Below are positions 1-8,909 of a stretch of 64,000 nt of DNA, piece by piece (position 1 is the first letter of the stretch; the number at the start of each line of letters is the position of its first letter). Under the pieces are notes generated by a model. It saw nothing but the letters and a program-made list of their open reading frames with translations. It was not told where the DNA came from and did not search any database. A program made the position numbers and the translations under genes. Source of the stretch: Mycobacterium sp. ELW1 (GTDB taxonomy: Bacteria > Actinomycetota > Actinomycetes > Mycobacteriales > Mycobacteriaceae). The stretch spans positions 3,410,001-3,474,000 of the forward strand of contig NZ_CP032155.1 in assembly GCF_008329905.1 (NCBI RefSeq), read 5' to 3'.

Positions 1-1
1 T

Positions 2-1588
2 GCGCTGGTCGGGGACGGCCTCGCGTTGATCGGCGCCTACCGCTACGACGTCGCCACCGGTGGCGCGACTGACTTCACGGTTCTCGACGTCTCCTCCGGT
101 GACCCCCTCGGCGGCGGACTCACCCTCGCCGGTGGCCCCTGGAATGGCCCTGCGGTCCGGGTAGGCAGCGATCGCCTGCTGGTCAGGGCCGTGAACCAGA
201 ACTACTGGGCAGGGACGGCGACCGTCAGCGCGGGAGTGCTGAACATTACGACGGGCAGCCAGATCGGCCACGCGGTGAGCCTGGACGGCGGTCCGTGGGT
301 CGATCCGATCGTGAACGACGACGGTGTCCACGTCCTTCTCACCTCGAGCATCGCCGGGGCAAGCCATGCCGCGGTCATCGACACCGTGGCCGGTGAGCAG
401 TCCGGAGTTACGGTGGACCTCCAGGGCACGGCAGGTTACGTACTACCGGCCGTCGACGGAGTCCACGTTCTGCTCACGACGTACGACGGGTCCTCCAGCC
501 GCGTCGCGGTGGTCGACGCCACGACCGGCGATGAGGCCGGCAACACCCTGACCATGAACGGCCGACTGGAGCGTCCGCTGCTGAGCGCCGACGGCGTGCA
601 CGCACTCATGACCGCCTACGGGCCGGACTCCACCGAGGTCGCGGTGCTCGACACCGTGACCGGCGAACGCACCGGCGTCCCTCTGGTTTTCAGTGGCCAG
701 GTGAGGGGTCCGCTGGTCAACATCGACGGCATCCACGCTCTGTTCGCGTCGAGCACCGGCAACTCGACCCAGGTGTTCGTGGTCGACAGCAGAACCGGCG
801 AACTGACCGGCGATGCCGTCGCCATCGACGGGACGATGAGTTACGTGCTGGTCGATGCCGGCCAAACCCATGCTCTGGTGGTCACGAGCGACGGCGGGTC
901 GACCCGGTTCACGTCTTTCGATTCCGCGAGCGGTCAACCTCTCCGGGTCTCGCTGAGCTTCTCCGGTGAACTCACCGGCTGGCCCCAACCGTCGACCGCT
1001 GCGGACGGCACCCATGCCTTGTTCATCCTCGACGATGCCGACATCACGCGGTTGGTGCTGATCGACATCTCGACCGGCGCCCAGACCGGCACGGGCCTCG
1101 TCCTACCGGGCGACCCGGGCATCCAGATCGTGAGCGACGACGGCAACCACACCACGATCGTCACCCGGACCGCCGCGACGAAGTCCCACGGCAGCAGCAC
1201 CCGTGTCGCGGTGATCGACACTACGACCGGCAATCAGGTCGGCGTCACCACCCGGCTCACCGGCACCCCCGCCGTCCTTCCCCAGCTGAGCGCCGACGGA
1301 CACCACGTCGTGGTCAGAACCTTCGCCGGCCTCAGCGCAAACCTTGACACCACGACCGGCACGGCCACCACCCACATCGCCGGACCGCCGTGGGGCTTGG
1401 ACTTGGAGGCCTTCGCGCTCACGCCGATCGGGCGCGTCGTGACAGCCATCCAGACGGCGGTTGCCACCGCCTATCTGGTCATGGTGCAGTTCGTGCTTCT
1501 CGGCTTCTTCTGGTTGGGCGGCATTCTCTCCCAAGCACAGAACAGCTCGCCCGCTGCACCGTTCGGCAACGCCACCGTCGCCGGGTGA
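2..1588 (+). CDS. Repetitive beta-propeller-like exported protein, 5' end outside window
   Basis: The frame is open from base 2, so the start lies upstream; 528 residues are visible. They form about nine repeats of roughly 50-55 residues built on the pattern HALxx...STxVAVxDTxTGxxxG...L.G, with hydrophobic strands separated by Asp/Gly/Thr turns. This looks like YVTN/WD-type propeller blades, but no named domain is certain. Near the C-terminus, about visible residues 480-508, is one hydrophobic segment (AYLVMVQFVLLGFFWLGG) followed by a short Ser/Pro/Ala tail, which suggests a membrane anchor with the repeats outside. It converges on ileS with 3 bp between the stop codons. M. tuberculosis has dinX at this position (from memory), so this gene is probably lineage-specific. 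Function unknown; a surface or cell-wall role is inference only. Confidence 0.7.
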   Translation, partial: ALVGDGLALIGAYRYDVATGGATDFTVLDVSSGDPLGGGLTLAGGPWNGPAVRVGSDRLLVRAVNQNYWAGTATVSAGVLNITTGSQIGHAVSLDGGPWVDPIVNDDGVHVLLTSSIAGASHAAVIDTVAGEQSGVTVDLQGTAGYVLPAVDGVHVLLTTYDGSSSRVAVVDATTGDEAGNTLTMNGRLERPLLSADGVHALMTAYGPDSTEVAVLDTVTGERTGVPLVFSGQVRGPLVNIDGIHALFASSTGNSTQVFVVDSRTGELTGDAVAIDGTMSYVLVDAGQTHALVVTSDGGSTRFTSFDSASGQPLRVSLSFSGELTGWPQPSTAADGTHALFILDDADITRLVLIDISTGAQTGTGLVLPGDPGIQIVSDDGNHTTIVTRTAATKSHGSSTRVAVIDTTTGNQVGVTTRLTGTPAVLPQLSADGHHVVVRTFAGLSANLDTTTGTATTHIAGPPWGLDLEAFALTPIGRVVTAIQTAVATAYLVMVQFVLLGFFWLGGILSQAQNSSPAAPFGNATVAG

Positions 1589-1591
1589 GTC

Positions 1592-4500
1592 TCAGGCCTT
1601 GGCGATCGCGACCCGCACGCCGTCGCCGATCTCCACGCCGTCGGCCGGCTCGCCGAAGTCGAAGCTCGTTGCCAGAATCTCCCCCGCGATCAGATCGGTA
1701 TGCGCCACAGCCCAATCCGACCGTTCGGCGGGCACCGACATGACCACCCGGATGCGGTCACTGACGTCCAAGCCGCTGGACTTGCGCAGATCCTGCAGTT
1801 CGCGGATGCGGTCCTTGGCCCAGCCCTCGGCTTCCAACTCCGGGGTGACGGCGCCGTCCAGCACCACCAGACCGGCACCGTCGGGCAGCGCCGCCGTCCA
1901 CTCCGGATCGGCGGCCACCAGTTTGGCCGTGAACTCCTCTGGCAGTAGCACCGCCGGTCCCGCGGTGAGCGTGCCGTCGGCATTGAGCACATAGTCGCCG
2001 GCTTTGACAGCCTTTATGGCGGCCTGCACGTCCTTGCCGATGCGCGGTCCCGCCGCGCGGGCGTTGACCGCGAGTTCGAAGCGGCCGTAGGCGGGCACGT
2101 CGTCGGTGAGCTCGACGGCCTTGACGTTGAGCTCGTCGGCGATCAGGTCCGCGAAAGGTTCGAGACTCTGCGGATTGTCCACTGCAACAGTCAATTTCGG
2201 TAGCGGCAAACGAACCCGGAGCTTCTTGGCCTTGCGCAACGAGGAGGCCGTTGAGCAGACGTCGCGCACCTGGTCCATGGCCGCCACCAATGCCGGGTCG
2301 GCCGGGACCACACCCGGCTGCGGCCAGTCGGTCAGATGCACCGAGCGCTCACCGGTCAGACCGCGCCAGATCACCTCGGTGGCCATCGGCAGCAGCGGGG
2401 CCGCCAGCCGGGTGGTCACCTCCAGCACGGTGTGCAGGGTGTCGATGGCGTCGGGATCCTCTTCCCAGAAGCGCGAACGCGACCGGCGCACATACCAGTT
2501 CGTCAGGGCTTCGGTGAACTGACGCAGCTGCTCACAGGCACCGGAGATGTCGCAGACGTCCATCGAGTCCGTCAGCTGGTCGCGCAGCTCGGCCAGCTTG
2601 GCCAGGATGTAGCGGTCCAGCACGTGGGTCGAATTCGTGCGCCAGGTGCCGACTTTCGGCGCATACAGGGTGAGGAAACTGTAGGCGTTCCACAGTGGGA
2701 GCAGCACCTGCCGGACACCTTCGCGGATACCCTGCTCGGTGACGATCAGGTTGCCGCCCCGCAGGATCGGCGAGGCCATCAGGAACCAGCGCATCGCGTC
2801 GGAGCCGTCGCGGTCGAACACCTCGTTGACGTCGGGATAGTTGCGCAGCGACTTGCTCATCTTGGCGCCGTCGTTGCCGAGCACGATCCCATGTGACACA
2901 CAGGTTTTGAAGGCGGGCCGATCGAACAGTGCGGTAGCCAGCACGTGCAGCGTGTAGAACCAGCCGCGGGTCTGCCCGATGTACTCCACGATGAAGTCAC
3001 CGGGATTGTGGGTACTGAACCAGTCCTCGTTCTCGAACGGGTAGTGCACCTGCGCGTACGGCATCGAGCCGGAGTCGAACCACACATCGAAGACGTCCTC
3101 GATGCGGCGCATCGTCGAGTTGCCGGACGGATCGTCGGGATTGGGCCGCGTCAACTCGTCGATGTACGGCCGGTGCAGATTGTCCGGGCGCACACCGAAG
3201 TCGCGCTCGAGCTCGTCGAGGCTGCCGTAGACGTCGATCCGCGGGTACCCCGGGTCATCGGAGACCCACACCGGAATCGGCGTGCCCCAGTAGCGGTTTC
3301 GCGAGATCGACCAGTCCCGGGCCCCGGACAGCCATTTGCCGAACTGACCGTCCTTGACGTGGTCGGGATACCAGGTGATCTGCTGATTGAGCTCCACCAT
3401 CCGGTCACGGAACTCGGTGACCTTGACGAACCACGACGACACCGCCCGGTAGATCAGCGGATTGCGGCAGCGCCAGCAGTGCGGGTAGGAGTGCTCGTAG
3501 GTTTCGTGGCGGATCAGCACCGGGGCGTTGACGGCGGCGGATCCGGTGCCGTTCTTCAGGTCCCGGATGATCTGCGGGTTGGCGTCGAACACGTGCTGGC
3601 CCTGATAGTCGGGCACGCTGGCGTCGAAGCGGCCCTTGGAATCCACCGGCGTCACCGGCACGATGCCGACGGTGTCCGTGGTGGCCTTGTCGTCCTCGCC
3701 GTACGCCGGGGCCATGTGCACCACGCCGGTGCCGTCCTCGGTGGTGACGAAGTCGCCGCGAAGCACCTGAAAAGCGTTGGCGGAGTTCAGGAAGTACGGG
3801 AACGGCGGCAGGTAGTGCAACCCGAGCAGCTGTTCACCGGTGACGGTGGCGAGCACCTCGGGCTCCTCCCCCAGCTCCCGCGCGTAGGCGGCCAGCCGGG
3901 CCTGCGCGAGCACCAGGCGCCGACCGTCCACCTGCACCACGACGTAGGCGACCTCGGGGTTGACCGCGACGGCCTGGTTGGACGGCAACGTCCAGGGCGT
4001 GGTGGTCCAGATCAGCAGGTAGGCGCCATCAAGGTCGGAGCCGGCCTGGTTGATCCGGAACCCGACCGTGATCGCCGGGTCCTGCCTGCTCTGGTACACG
4101 TCGTCGTCCATGCGCAGCTCGTGCGACGACAACGGGGTCTCGTCGTTCCAGCAGTACGGCAACACCCGCACGCCCTCGTAGGCCAGACCCTTGTCCCACA
4201 ACTGCTTGAACGCCCAGATGACCGACTCCATGAACGACAGGTCCAGGGTCTTGTAGTCGTTGTCGAAGTCGACCCAGCGGGCCTGCCGGGTGACGTAGTC
4301 GCGCCACTCATTGGTGTACTTGAGCACCGAGGCGCGGCAGGCATCGTTGAACTTCCCGATGCCCATCTCTTCGATCTGGGCTTTGTCGGTGATGCCGAGC
4401 TGACGTTGCACCTCGAGTTCGGCGGGCAGCCCGTGGGTGTCCCAGCCGAACCGGCGCTCCACCTTGTAACCGCGCATCGTGCGGTAGCGCGGCACGATGT

Positions 4501-4711
4501 CCTTGACGTACCCGGTCAGAAGGTGGCCGTAGTGCGGCAGTCCGTTGGCGAACGGCGGACCGTCGTAGAAGACGTACTCCTCGGCACCGTCGCGTTGGGC
4601 GATGCTGGCCCGGAAGGTGTCGTCGGACGCCCAATAGTCGAGGACATCGAGTTCGAGGGCCGGGAAGTTCGGTGAACCACCAGCCGGCTTGGGGTAGCCA
4701 TTCTCGGTCAC
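1592..4711 (-). CDS. ileS: Isoleucyl-tRNA synthetase
   Basis: Class I aminoacyl-tRNA synthetase that charges tRNA-Ile with isoleucine in the cytoplasm. The 1039-residue protein has the HIGH-type signature as HYGH at about residues 60-63 ([11 protein letters not shown]) and the KMSKS loop ([12 protein letters not shown]). Between them is the CP1 editing domain, and the anticodon-binding region follows. It is close to M. tuberculosis IleS throughout. Length and sequence fit the eukaryote-like, mupirocin-insensitive class known in mycobacteria. The frame stays open to 4801, but the GTG at 4711 begins the conserved N-terminus ([11 protein letters not shown]). An AGGAGA ribosome site lies at 4723-4728, and the upstream codons belong to the T-box leader. 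Expression should rise when uncharged tRNA-Ile accumulates. Confidence 0.98.
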   Translation of the reverse strand: MTENGYPKPAGGSPNFPALELDVLDYWASDDTFRASIAQRDGAEEYVFYDGPPFANGLPHYGHLLTGYVKDIVPRYRTMRGYKVERRFGWDTHGLPAELEVQRQLGITDKAQIEEMGIGKFNDACRASVLKYTNEWRDYVTRQARWVDFDNDYKTLDLSFMESVIWAFKQLWDKGLAYEGVRVLPYCWNDETPLSSHELRMDDDVYQSRQDPAITVGFRINQAGSDLDGAYLLIWTTTPWTLPSNQAVAVNPEVAYVVVQVDGRRLVLAQARLAAYARELGEEPEVLATVTGEQLLGLHYLPPFPYFLNSANAFQVLRGDFVTTEDGTGVVHMAPAYGEDDKATTDTVGIVPVTPVDSKGRFDASVPDYQGQHVFDANPQIIRDLKNGTGSAAVNAPVLIRHETYEHSYPHCWRCRNPLIYRAVSSWFVKVTEFRDRMVELNQQITWYPDHVKDGQFGKWLSGARDWSISRNRYWGTPIPVWVSDDPGYPRIDVYGSLDELERDFGVRPDNLHRPYIDELTRPNPDDPSGNSTMRRIEDVFDVWFDSGSMPYAQVHYPFENEDWFSTHNPGDFIVEYIGQTRGWFYTLHVLATALFDRPAFKTCVSHGIVLGNDGAKMSKSLRNYPDVNEVFDRDGSDAMRWFLMASPILRGGNLIVTEQGIREGVRQVLLPLWNAYSFLTLYAPKVGTWRTNSTHVLDRYILAKLAELRDQLTDSMDVCDISGACEQLRQFTEALTNWYVRRSRSRFWEEDPDAIDTLHTVLEVTTRLAAPLLPMATEVIWRGLTGERSVHLTDWPQPGVVPADPALVAAMDQVRDVCSTASSLRKAKKLRVRLPLPKLTVAVDNPQSLEPFADLIADELNVKAVELTDDVPAYGRFELAVNARAAGPRIGKDVQAAIKAVKAGDYVLNADGTLTAGPAVLLPEEFTAKLVAADPEWTAALPDGAGLVVLDGAVTPELEAEGWAKDRIRELQDLRKSSGLDVSDRIRVVMSVPAERSDWAVAHTDLIAGEILATSFDFGEPADGVEIGDGVRVAIAKA

Positions 4712-4929
4712 GCGCGCGTTCGTCTCCTGTGCCAGGTGCCTGGACACGGGGACGACGACGCGCCGGTGCGCGAGCGCCGCGGTACCACCCCGCTTACGCA
4801 CGTGACCGTGCGTCGCTCTTGACAGGCTGTGACGGGCCCACCCGTTCGGTTCTACTCGGTCGTTTCCGCGCCGGCGGCGCGGGCCTTTCTTCCGAAGGCT
4901 CCCCGGTGATGGCCGGATCGGTGCCGCTG
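4712..4929 (-). promoter_or_regulatory. T-box riboswitch leader of ileS (translational type)
   Basis: The leader carries the conserved T-box core UGGUACCGCGG at 4777-4787, whose UGG pairs with the NCCA end of uncharged tRNA. A Stem I region starts CGAUCCGGCCAUCACCGG, in which AUC (4908-4910) is the isoleucine specifier. A hairpin-prone CCAGGCACCTGG precedes the AGGAGA ribosome site (4723-4728). There is no U-run terminator, matching the actinobacterial T-boxes that control translation by sequestering the ribosome site. The element closely matches the well-studied M. tuberculosis ileS T-box as I recall it. The 5' end is inferred from the -10 hexamer upstream. Confidence 0.93.
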
Positions 4930-4935
4930 GCGAAG

Positions 4936-4941
4936 ATTCTA
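4936..4941 (-). promoter_or_regulatory. Probable -10 box of the ileS T-box transcript
   Basis: TAGAAT on the minus strand lies just upstream of the first conserved T-box bases and is a good sigma-A -10 hexamer. The start of transcription would fall near 4928-4930. No convincing -35 is visible; the expected position overlaps the end of the upstream gene. Confidence 0.55.
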
Positions 4942-4964
4942 GCCGTTAGACGGGGCGGTAGACC

Positions 4965-5540
4965 TCAGGTGGCCTCGGACGTCACGCTGATCAGGCCGAG
5001 CCGGAACTGGTTGGCCAGTTCCTCGACCGTGCAGTGGTCCAGCCGGCGCGAGTCGTACCACCAGTCCATCTGCACCTCGCCGTCGCCGCGGTAGGCGAGC
5101 ACGCCCAGCGCGGGACCGTCGGCCAGTTGCAGCGGCCCGAGCGACGGCTCCGGCGGCAGACCGAGGAACGAGAAGGCGACGTCGGCCGGCGATGTGCTGA
5201 GCCGGGCTGGCGTCAGCGCTTCGCGGACCTCGGCCAACAGGTCGTTGGCGTCCATGCCGCGTTCATCGGCACAGCACAGCCGAAAAGGCTGCACTGCGGT
5301 CAAGCCACTGACCGTCACGAAACCGACCCCGATGGTTCGAGCGATCGCCCGGCCCAGAGCGGCCAGCAGCACTTCCTCGATACCGACCCGCGCAGCCTCG
5401 ACGGCTCCGTCCAGTTCGGCGGTCAGTTCGTGGGACAGGGGCGCCGACAATCGAACCAAATCTTCTGGTCGAGGCCGGCCGGGAATCTCATCATCGACTA
5501 CCCGCACATTGCTAGACGGGTAGGTCACAGGAGCAACCAT
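4965..5540 (-). CDS. Stand-alone C-terminal half of a condensation/acyltransferase fold
   Basis: The 191-residue protein resembles only the second half of an NRPS condensation or PapA-type domain. A helix region reads GIEEVLLAALGRAIART, then comes DVAFSFLGLPPEPSLGPLQL, where condensation domains have their FNYLG strand. The end (GDGEVQMDWWYDSRRLDHCTVEELANQF) matches the floor-loop and last helix of such domains. No HHxxxDG catalytic motif is present, because that lies in the missing N-terminal half. It could be a remnant, or a non-catalytic partner of the acyltransferases nearby. ATG 5540 was chosen; the frame also allows ATG 5567, where a TCCCAT-AA-ATGGGA palindrome overlaps the start. It is divergent from the helix-turn-helix gene at 5675 and lies just upstream of the ileS T-box on the same strand. 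Function unknown. Confidence 0.65.
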   Translation of the reverse strand: MVAPVTYPSSNVRVVDDEIPGRPRPEDLVRLSAPLSHELTAELDGAVEAARVGIEEVLLAALGRAIARTIGVGFVTVSGLTAVQPFRLCCADERGMDANDLLAEVREALTPARLSTSPADVAFSFLGLPPEPSLGPLQLADGPALGVLAYRGDGEVQMDWWYDSRRLDHCTVEELANQFRLGLISVTSEAT

Positions 5541-5561
5541 GGGATCACCGTAGCGGGCGTG

Positions 5562-5575
5562 TCCCATAAATGGGA
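5562..5575. promoter_or_regulatory. Palindrome TCCCAT-AA-ATGGGA in a divergent promoter region
   Basis: A perfect 6-2-6 inverted repeat sits between the condensation-like gene and the helix-turn-helix gene. Related half-sites lie on either side: ATGGGA at 5539-5544 and TCCCA at 5582-5586. The cluster looks like an operator, possibly for the regulator encoded at 5675, but no binding protein can be assigned from sequence. Confidence 0.45.
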
Positions 5576-5674
5576 GACCTATCCCAGAAGTGTGACGACG
5601 GTGTCAATTAAGTTATCAATTTGTCGTTTGCAGGCGGCGGTACCCAATACCGGGAGTTCGGGTTATTGTGAGGC

Positions 5675-6031
5675 GTGCCCAGGACCGATGAGAACGGACG
5701 CCAGCTCAAAACCCTGCTCGACTACCTCCTCGACGGGGACATCGAGGCCCGCGACATCTATGACGCGCTAGGCACCTCCAGCAGCACTTATTACCGACGG
5801 GTGAAGGACCACGACTACCCGAACGCCGAGGAACTGCGCCTGGTGGCTTCCCGATTCGGTCTCAGCTATCCCGATTTGCAGGTGCGATTCGGACTAATGA
5901 GTCGTGAAGAAGTTCAGCAATATGTCGAATCTTCCCCATTTACGTTGGCGACAATTGATACCGTCACCGCGACGCGTAATCCCGTGAAATTCTCAGAATT
6001 GAAGCCTCGACTCGACGCTCCTCCGCTGTAG
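5675..6031 (+). CDS. Small helix-turn-helix DNA-binding protein (putative regulator)
   Basis: The 118-residue protein has an N-terminal HTH-like segment at about residues 13-70. One helix pair reads LLDYLLDGDIEARDIYDALG, followed by a recognition-like helix with SSSTYYRRVKDHDYPNAEEL. A second helical half, LVASRFGLSYPDLQVRFGL, recalls XRE/EspR-type regulators, but I cannot name the family. The C-terminal 30 residues are probably disordered. It starts with GTG at 5675, only five bases after a TATTGT -10-like hexamer (5664-5669), so the message may be leaderless. The next gene, 40 bp downstream on the same strand, encodes a 7-TM protein and the two look like a pair. It may control the divergent gene or the lipid locus (inference). 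Confidence 0.72.
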   Translation: MPRTDENGRQLKTLLDYLLDGDIEARDIYDALGTSSSTYYRRVKDHDYPNAEELRLVASRFGLSYPDLQVRFGLMSREEVQQYVESSPFTLATIDTVTATRNPVKFSELKPRLDAPPL

Positions 6032-6071
6032 TATTTGCTGAAGTTATTCGGGGGCGTAAGGCGACGAAGGC

Positions 6072-6806
6072 ATGGGTCTTGGGGCACTAATCGCGATCAC
6101 GCTTGCGTGCGTGGCGTGGAGCCTGTGGATCAGGCGACTCACCTGGTCCTGCCGCTGGGAAGTGGCGGCAACCTTGAACATCGCACTGCAGGGTGCGGCG
6201 GTGTTCCTGATGTCGCCGTTCGCCTCGGAAACCATCGGTCAACTGCTCCACTCACTGACCGGAGTGTGGAACCTCGAGGACTACATCGGCCACGACTGCT
6301 ATGTCGTGGCGGCCTCCGCGATCGTCTACAACGCGCTGGGCCGACTGCAGGACGACAATGCGACGCAGGCGGCATTCAAGCAATATGTCGAGCGTCCGGC
6401 GACGGTGTGCATTCCCTTGCTTTTGGCAACCTTTTCGATGGGCAACGGCGCGAAAATATATCGCTCCGACTTCTTCACCGTGCCCACCGACTTCTGGCTG
6501 TCGGCCTACTGGCTGGTGCTATGCGGAACGCTGATCTATCTGCTCGGCTACGGCGCGCGGGCACTGTTCGTCCTGCGCCAGGACCCGCGGTCGCGGCGCA
6601 TCGCCAACATCTACCTGGTGGCGTCGGCCAGCGGCATCCTGGCCTGCACGATCCGCATCGTCACCGCCTACGTCCCCGCACTGCAGGAGATCGAAGGCGG
6701 CGTGCTGGTGTGGTTCTTCGCCTGCTTCTGCGGTGCCGGCTTTGCGCTGACGTCGGCACATTCGTGGCGCATCAAGACTCGATGGTTCACCCACACGCCC
6801 AGCTGA
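6072..6806 (+). CDS. Seven-transmembrane protein of unknown function
   Basis: The 244 residues are mostly membrane. Predicted helices lie at about 2-20, 30-50, 76-96, 108-126, 142-168, 178-202 and 208-230, with short charged loops such as RQDPRSRRIAN. No catalytic motif or transporter signature is obvious. The architecture of a small HTH gene followed by a 7-TM gene recalls actinobacterial pairs annotated as putative transporters of the MAB_1171c type. Those proteins are longer, and the link is only a resemblance. ATG 6072 is used. The gene ends 40 bp before the glycosyltransferase gene and may be co-transcribed with it. Function unknown. Confidence 0.75.
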   Translation: MGLGALIAITLACVAWSLWIRRLTWSCRWEVAATLNIALQGAAVFLMSPFASETIGQLLHSLTGVWNLEDYIGHDCYVVAASAIVYNALGRLQDDNATQAAFKQYVERPATVCIPLLLATFSMGNGAKIYRSDFFTVPTDFWLSAYWLVLCGTLIYLLGYGARALFVLRQDPRSRRIANIYLVASASGILACTIRIVTAYVPALQEIEGGVLVWFFACFCGAGFALTSAHSWRIKTRWFTHTPS

Positions 6807-6845
6807 TGGCACGCCCGGACTCCGCGGGCCTGATAATGGTGATCG

Positions 6846-8126
6846 ATGAAAATCGCGGTGACTATCCACGGGACCCGTGGTGATGTCGAACCCTGTGCGG
6901 CGGTAGGACTCGAGTTACAGCGCCGCGGCCACGACGTACACATGGCCGTGCCCCCGAACCTCGTCGCCTTCGTCCGGTCCGCCGGACTCCCGTCGACGGT
7001 GGCCTACGGACCCGACTCTCAACAACAGCTGCAGGGCGATGTCTTCGAGCGGCCGGATGCGCTGACCGCCGCGGGCCCGGCGGACTGGGTGCGGCTGGGC
7101 AATCCGCTCACCGCGCTGCGCAAGGCCCGAGCCGCGGCCACCCGCGGCTGGGACGAGATGGCCGACACGCTGCTGGGCATGACCGAGGGCGCCGATCTGA
7201 TCATCAGCGGGACGGCCTATCAGGAGATCGCCGCCAACGTCGCGGAGTATCGCGGTCTCCCACTGGCCGAAGTGCACTACTTCCCCGTCCGGGCCAACAC
7301 CCAGGTCCTGCCGCTGCGGCTACCCGCGCCAACGGTCCGGGCCGCGTATGCGGCAGGCGAGTGGATGCACTGGCAGCTGTTGAGGCCGGCCGAGACCCGG
7401 CAGCGCCGCGCCCTGGGTCTGCCGGCGACCAGGACCCGGCCGGTCGGCCGGATCGTCGGCACGGGCAGCCTGGAGATCCAGGCCTACGACCCGGTGTTCT
7501 TTCCCGGGCTGGCCGGCGAGTGGGGTGACCGACGACCGCTCATCGGGTCCCTGACGCTGCAAATGCCCACCGAGGTCGACGATGAGGTCAGCTCCTGGAT
7601 CGCCGCGGGCACGCCGCCCATCTACTTCGGCTTCGGCAGCATGCCGCTGGACTCCCCCGCCGAGGCGGTGCGGCTGATCGGCGACGTGTGCGACGAACTC
7701 GGCGAGCGCGCGCTCATCGGCGCTGGGTTCTCCGACTTCGACACCGCCGGTACGGCGCCGCACGTCAAAATCGTGCCGTCGGTGAACCACGCCGCGGTTT
7801 TTCCGGCCTGCCGCGCGGTGGTGCATCACGGCGGCGCCGGGACGACCGCGGCGGGCATTCGCGCCGGAGTTCCCACCCTGGTGCTGTGGGTGGCGGCCGA
7901 ACAGCCGCTCTGGGGCAAACAGGTCGCGCGGCTCGGCGTCGGCGCGACCCGGCGGTTCGCAGCGACCACGCGCGGTTCGCTACTAACCGACCTGAGAGCA
8001 GTGCTGGCACCGGAAATGGCACAGCGGGCCCGTTTGCTCGCCACGCGCATGAGCACGCCGTCAGAGAGCGTCGCGACGGCGGCCGACCTTCTGGAGAAGG
8101 CCGCCCGCAACCGCCACGCGGGGTGA
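6846..8126 (+). CDS. GT1-family glycosyltransferase (macrolide/sterol/GPL glycosyltransferase type)
   Basis: The 426-residue GT-B enzyme belongs to the group that glycosylates lipids in mycobacteria (Rv1524/Rv1526c and the glycopeptidolipid Gtf enzymes). The N-terminal acceptor domain begins MKIAVTIHGTRGDVEP, the typical glycine-rich start. The C-terminal nucleotide-sugar domain has IYFGFGSMP at about residue 258 and the donor-binding motif HHGGAGTTAAGIRAGVPTLV, followed by EQPLWGKQVARLGVG. It should transfer a sugar from a nucleotide donor to a lipid or oligosaccharide acceptor on the cytoplasmic side. Its position facing a Pks5/PapA operon supports a role in an acylated glycolipid of the lipooligosaccharide kind. 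Acceptor and sugar cannot be read from sequence. Confidence 0.92.
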   Translation: MKIAVTIHGTRGDVEPCAAVGLELQRRGHDVHMAVPPNLVAFVRSAGLPSTVAYGPDSQQQLQGDVFERPDALTAAGPADWVRLGNPLTALRKARAAATRGWDEMADTLLGMTEGADLIISGTAYQEIAANVAEYRGLPLAEVHYFPVRANTQVLPLRLPAPTVRAAYAAGEWMHWQLLRPAETRQRRALGLPATRTRPVGRIVGTGSLEIQAYDPVFFPGLAGEWGDRRPLIGSLTLQMPTEVDDEVSSWIAAGTPPIYFGFGSMPLDSPAEAVRLIGDVCDELGERALIGAGFSDFDTAGTAPHVKIVPSVNHAAVFPACRAVVHHGGAGTTAAGIRAGVPTLVLWVAAEQPLWGKQVARLGVGATRRFAATTRGSLLTDLRAVLAPEMAQRARLLATRMSTPSESVATAADLLEKAARNRHAG

Positions 8127-8171
8127 CGTCCACTCTGCCCACCGGATCCCGGCAGGGTAGAATTCGGCGTT

Positions 8172-8900
8172 GTGTGGACAACCGTGGTGCTGCTCGGCCT
8201 CGCGGTGAGCATCGAGCCCGCACGAATCGCACTGATCGCACTGCTGCTGACCCGGCCCCGTCCCGCGCGGCACCTGACGGTCTTCCTGTGCACCGGCCTG
8301 GCGATGAGCCTCAGCGTGGGCTTCGCGGTGCTGTTCATCTTCCATCACAGCTTCCTGGGCAAGGCCGACCTCAATCCGGCCCTCATCCAGATCGGCATCG
8401 GCGTCGTCGCCGTGCTCCTCGGCGCCCTGCTCATGTCGAAAATCCCGTTGCGCCAGTTCTCCCGCAAGGAGATGGCCGAGGTGCCCGCGGGGGGCGCCAA
8501 CGAGACCGTCCTGGAGGTCGAGCAAGAGCTGGCGCCGGGCCGTTGGAAGCGACTGACCGCCAAGGTGCGCGCCTTCGTGCAGGGGGAATCGTCCTGGTTC
8601 TCCGGGTCCATCGGCGCTGCGCTGGCGATGCCGAGCGTCGACTACATGGCGCTGCTGGCGCTGATCATCGCGTCGAAGACCCCGCCGGCCGAGCAGGCCG
8701 CGGCCCTGGTCACCTTCCTGCTGCTGGCCAGCTGGGCGGCGGTGATCCCGCTGCTCAGCTTCATGGTCGCGCCGGCAAAGACCAGAGTGTGGGTGCAGAG
8801 CTTCAACGAATGGATCCGCACCCGCACCCGCCGGCACGCGGGCATCTTCGTCACGGTGGTCGGTGTGGTTCTGATCGGGGTCGGCCTTCACGGCCTGTGA
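8172..8900 (+). CDS. GAP/Sap-family integral membrane protein (glycolipid export accessory)
   Basis: The 242-residue protein has about six TM helices: residues 2-25, 37-58, 70-92, then after a polar cytoplasmic loop (about 95-145, with KEMAEVPAGGANETVLEVEQ) 150-172, 178-200 and 222-240. The start MWTTVVLLGLAVSIEPARIALI is characteristic of the family that includes Gap, needed for glycopeptidolipid transport, and Sap, linked to sulfolipid-1. GTG 8172 lies 45 bp after the glycosyltransferase stop. It converges with the acyltransferase operon across only 9 bp. Likely role: helping to move the finished lipid or glycolipid of this locus through the plasma membrane. No MmpL partner lies inside the window. 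Confidence 0.86.
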   Translation: MWTTVVLLGLAVSIEPARIALIALLLTRPRPARHLTVFLCTGLAMSLSVGFAVLFIFHHSFLGKADLNPALIQIGIGVVAVLLGALLMSKIPLRQFSRKEMAEVPAGGANETVLEVEQELAPGRWKRLTAKVRAFVQGESSWFSGSIGAALAMPSVDYMALLALIIASKTPPAEQAAALVTFLLLASWAAVIPLLSFMVAPAKTRVWVQSFNEWIRTRTRRHAGIFVTVVGVVLIGVGLHGL

Positions 8901-8909
8901 CCCCGCCAG

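Noticed and set aside
2945..4675. 576-codon open frame on the plus strand
   Set aside because: Antisense shadow of ileS.
4712..4801. N-terminal extension of IleS
   Set aside because: The bases belong to the T-box anti-sequestrator region; the family N-terminus begins at GTG 4711.
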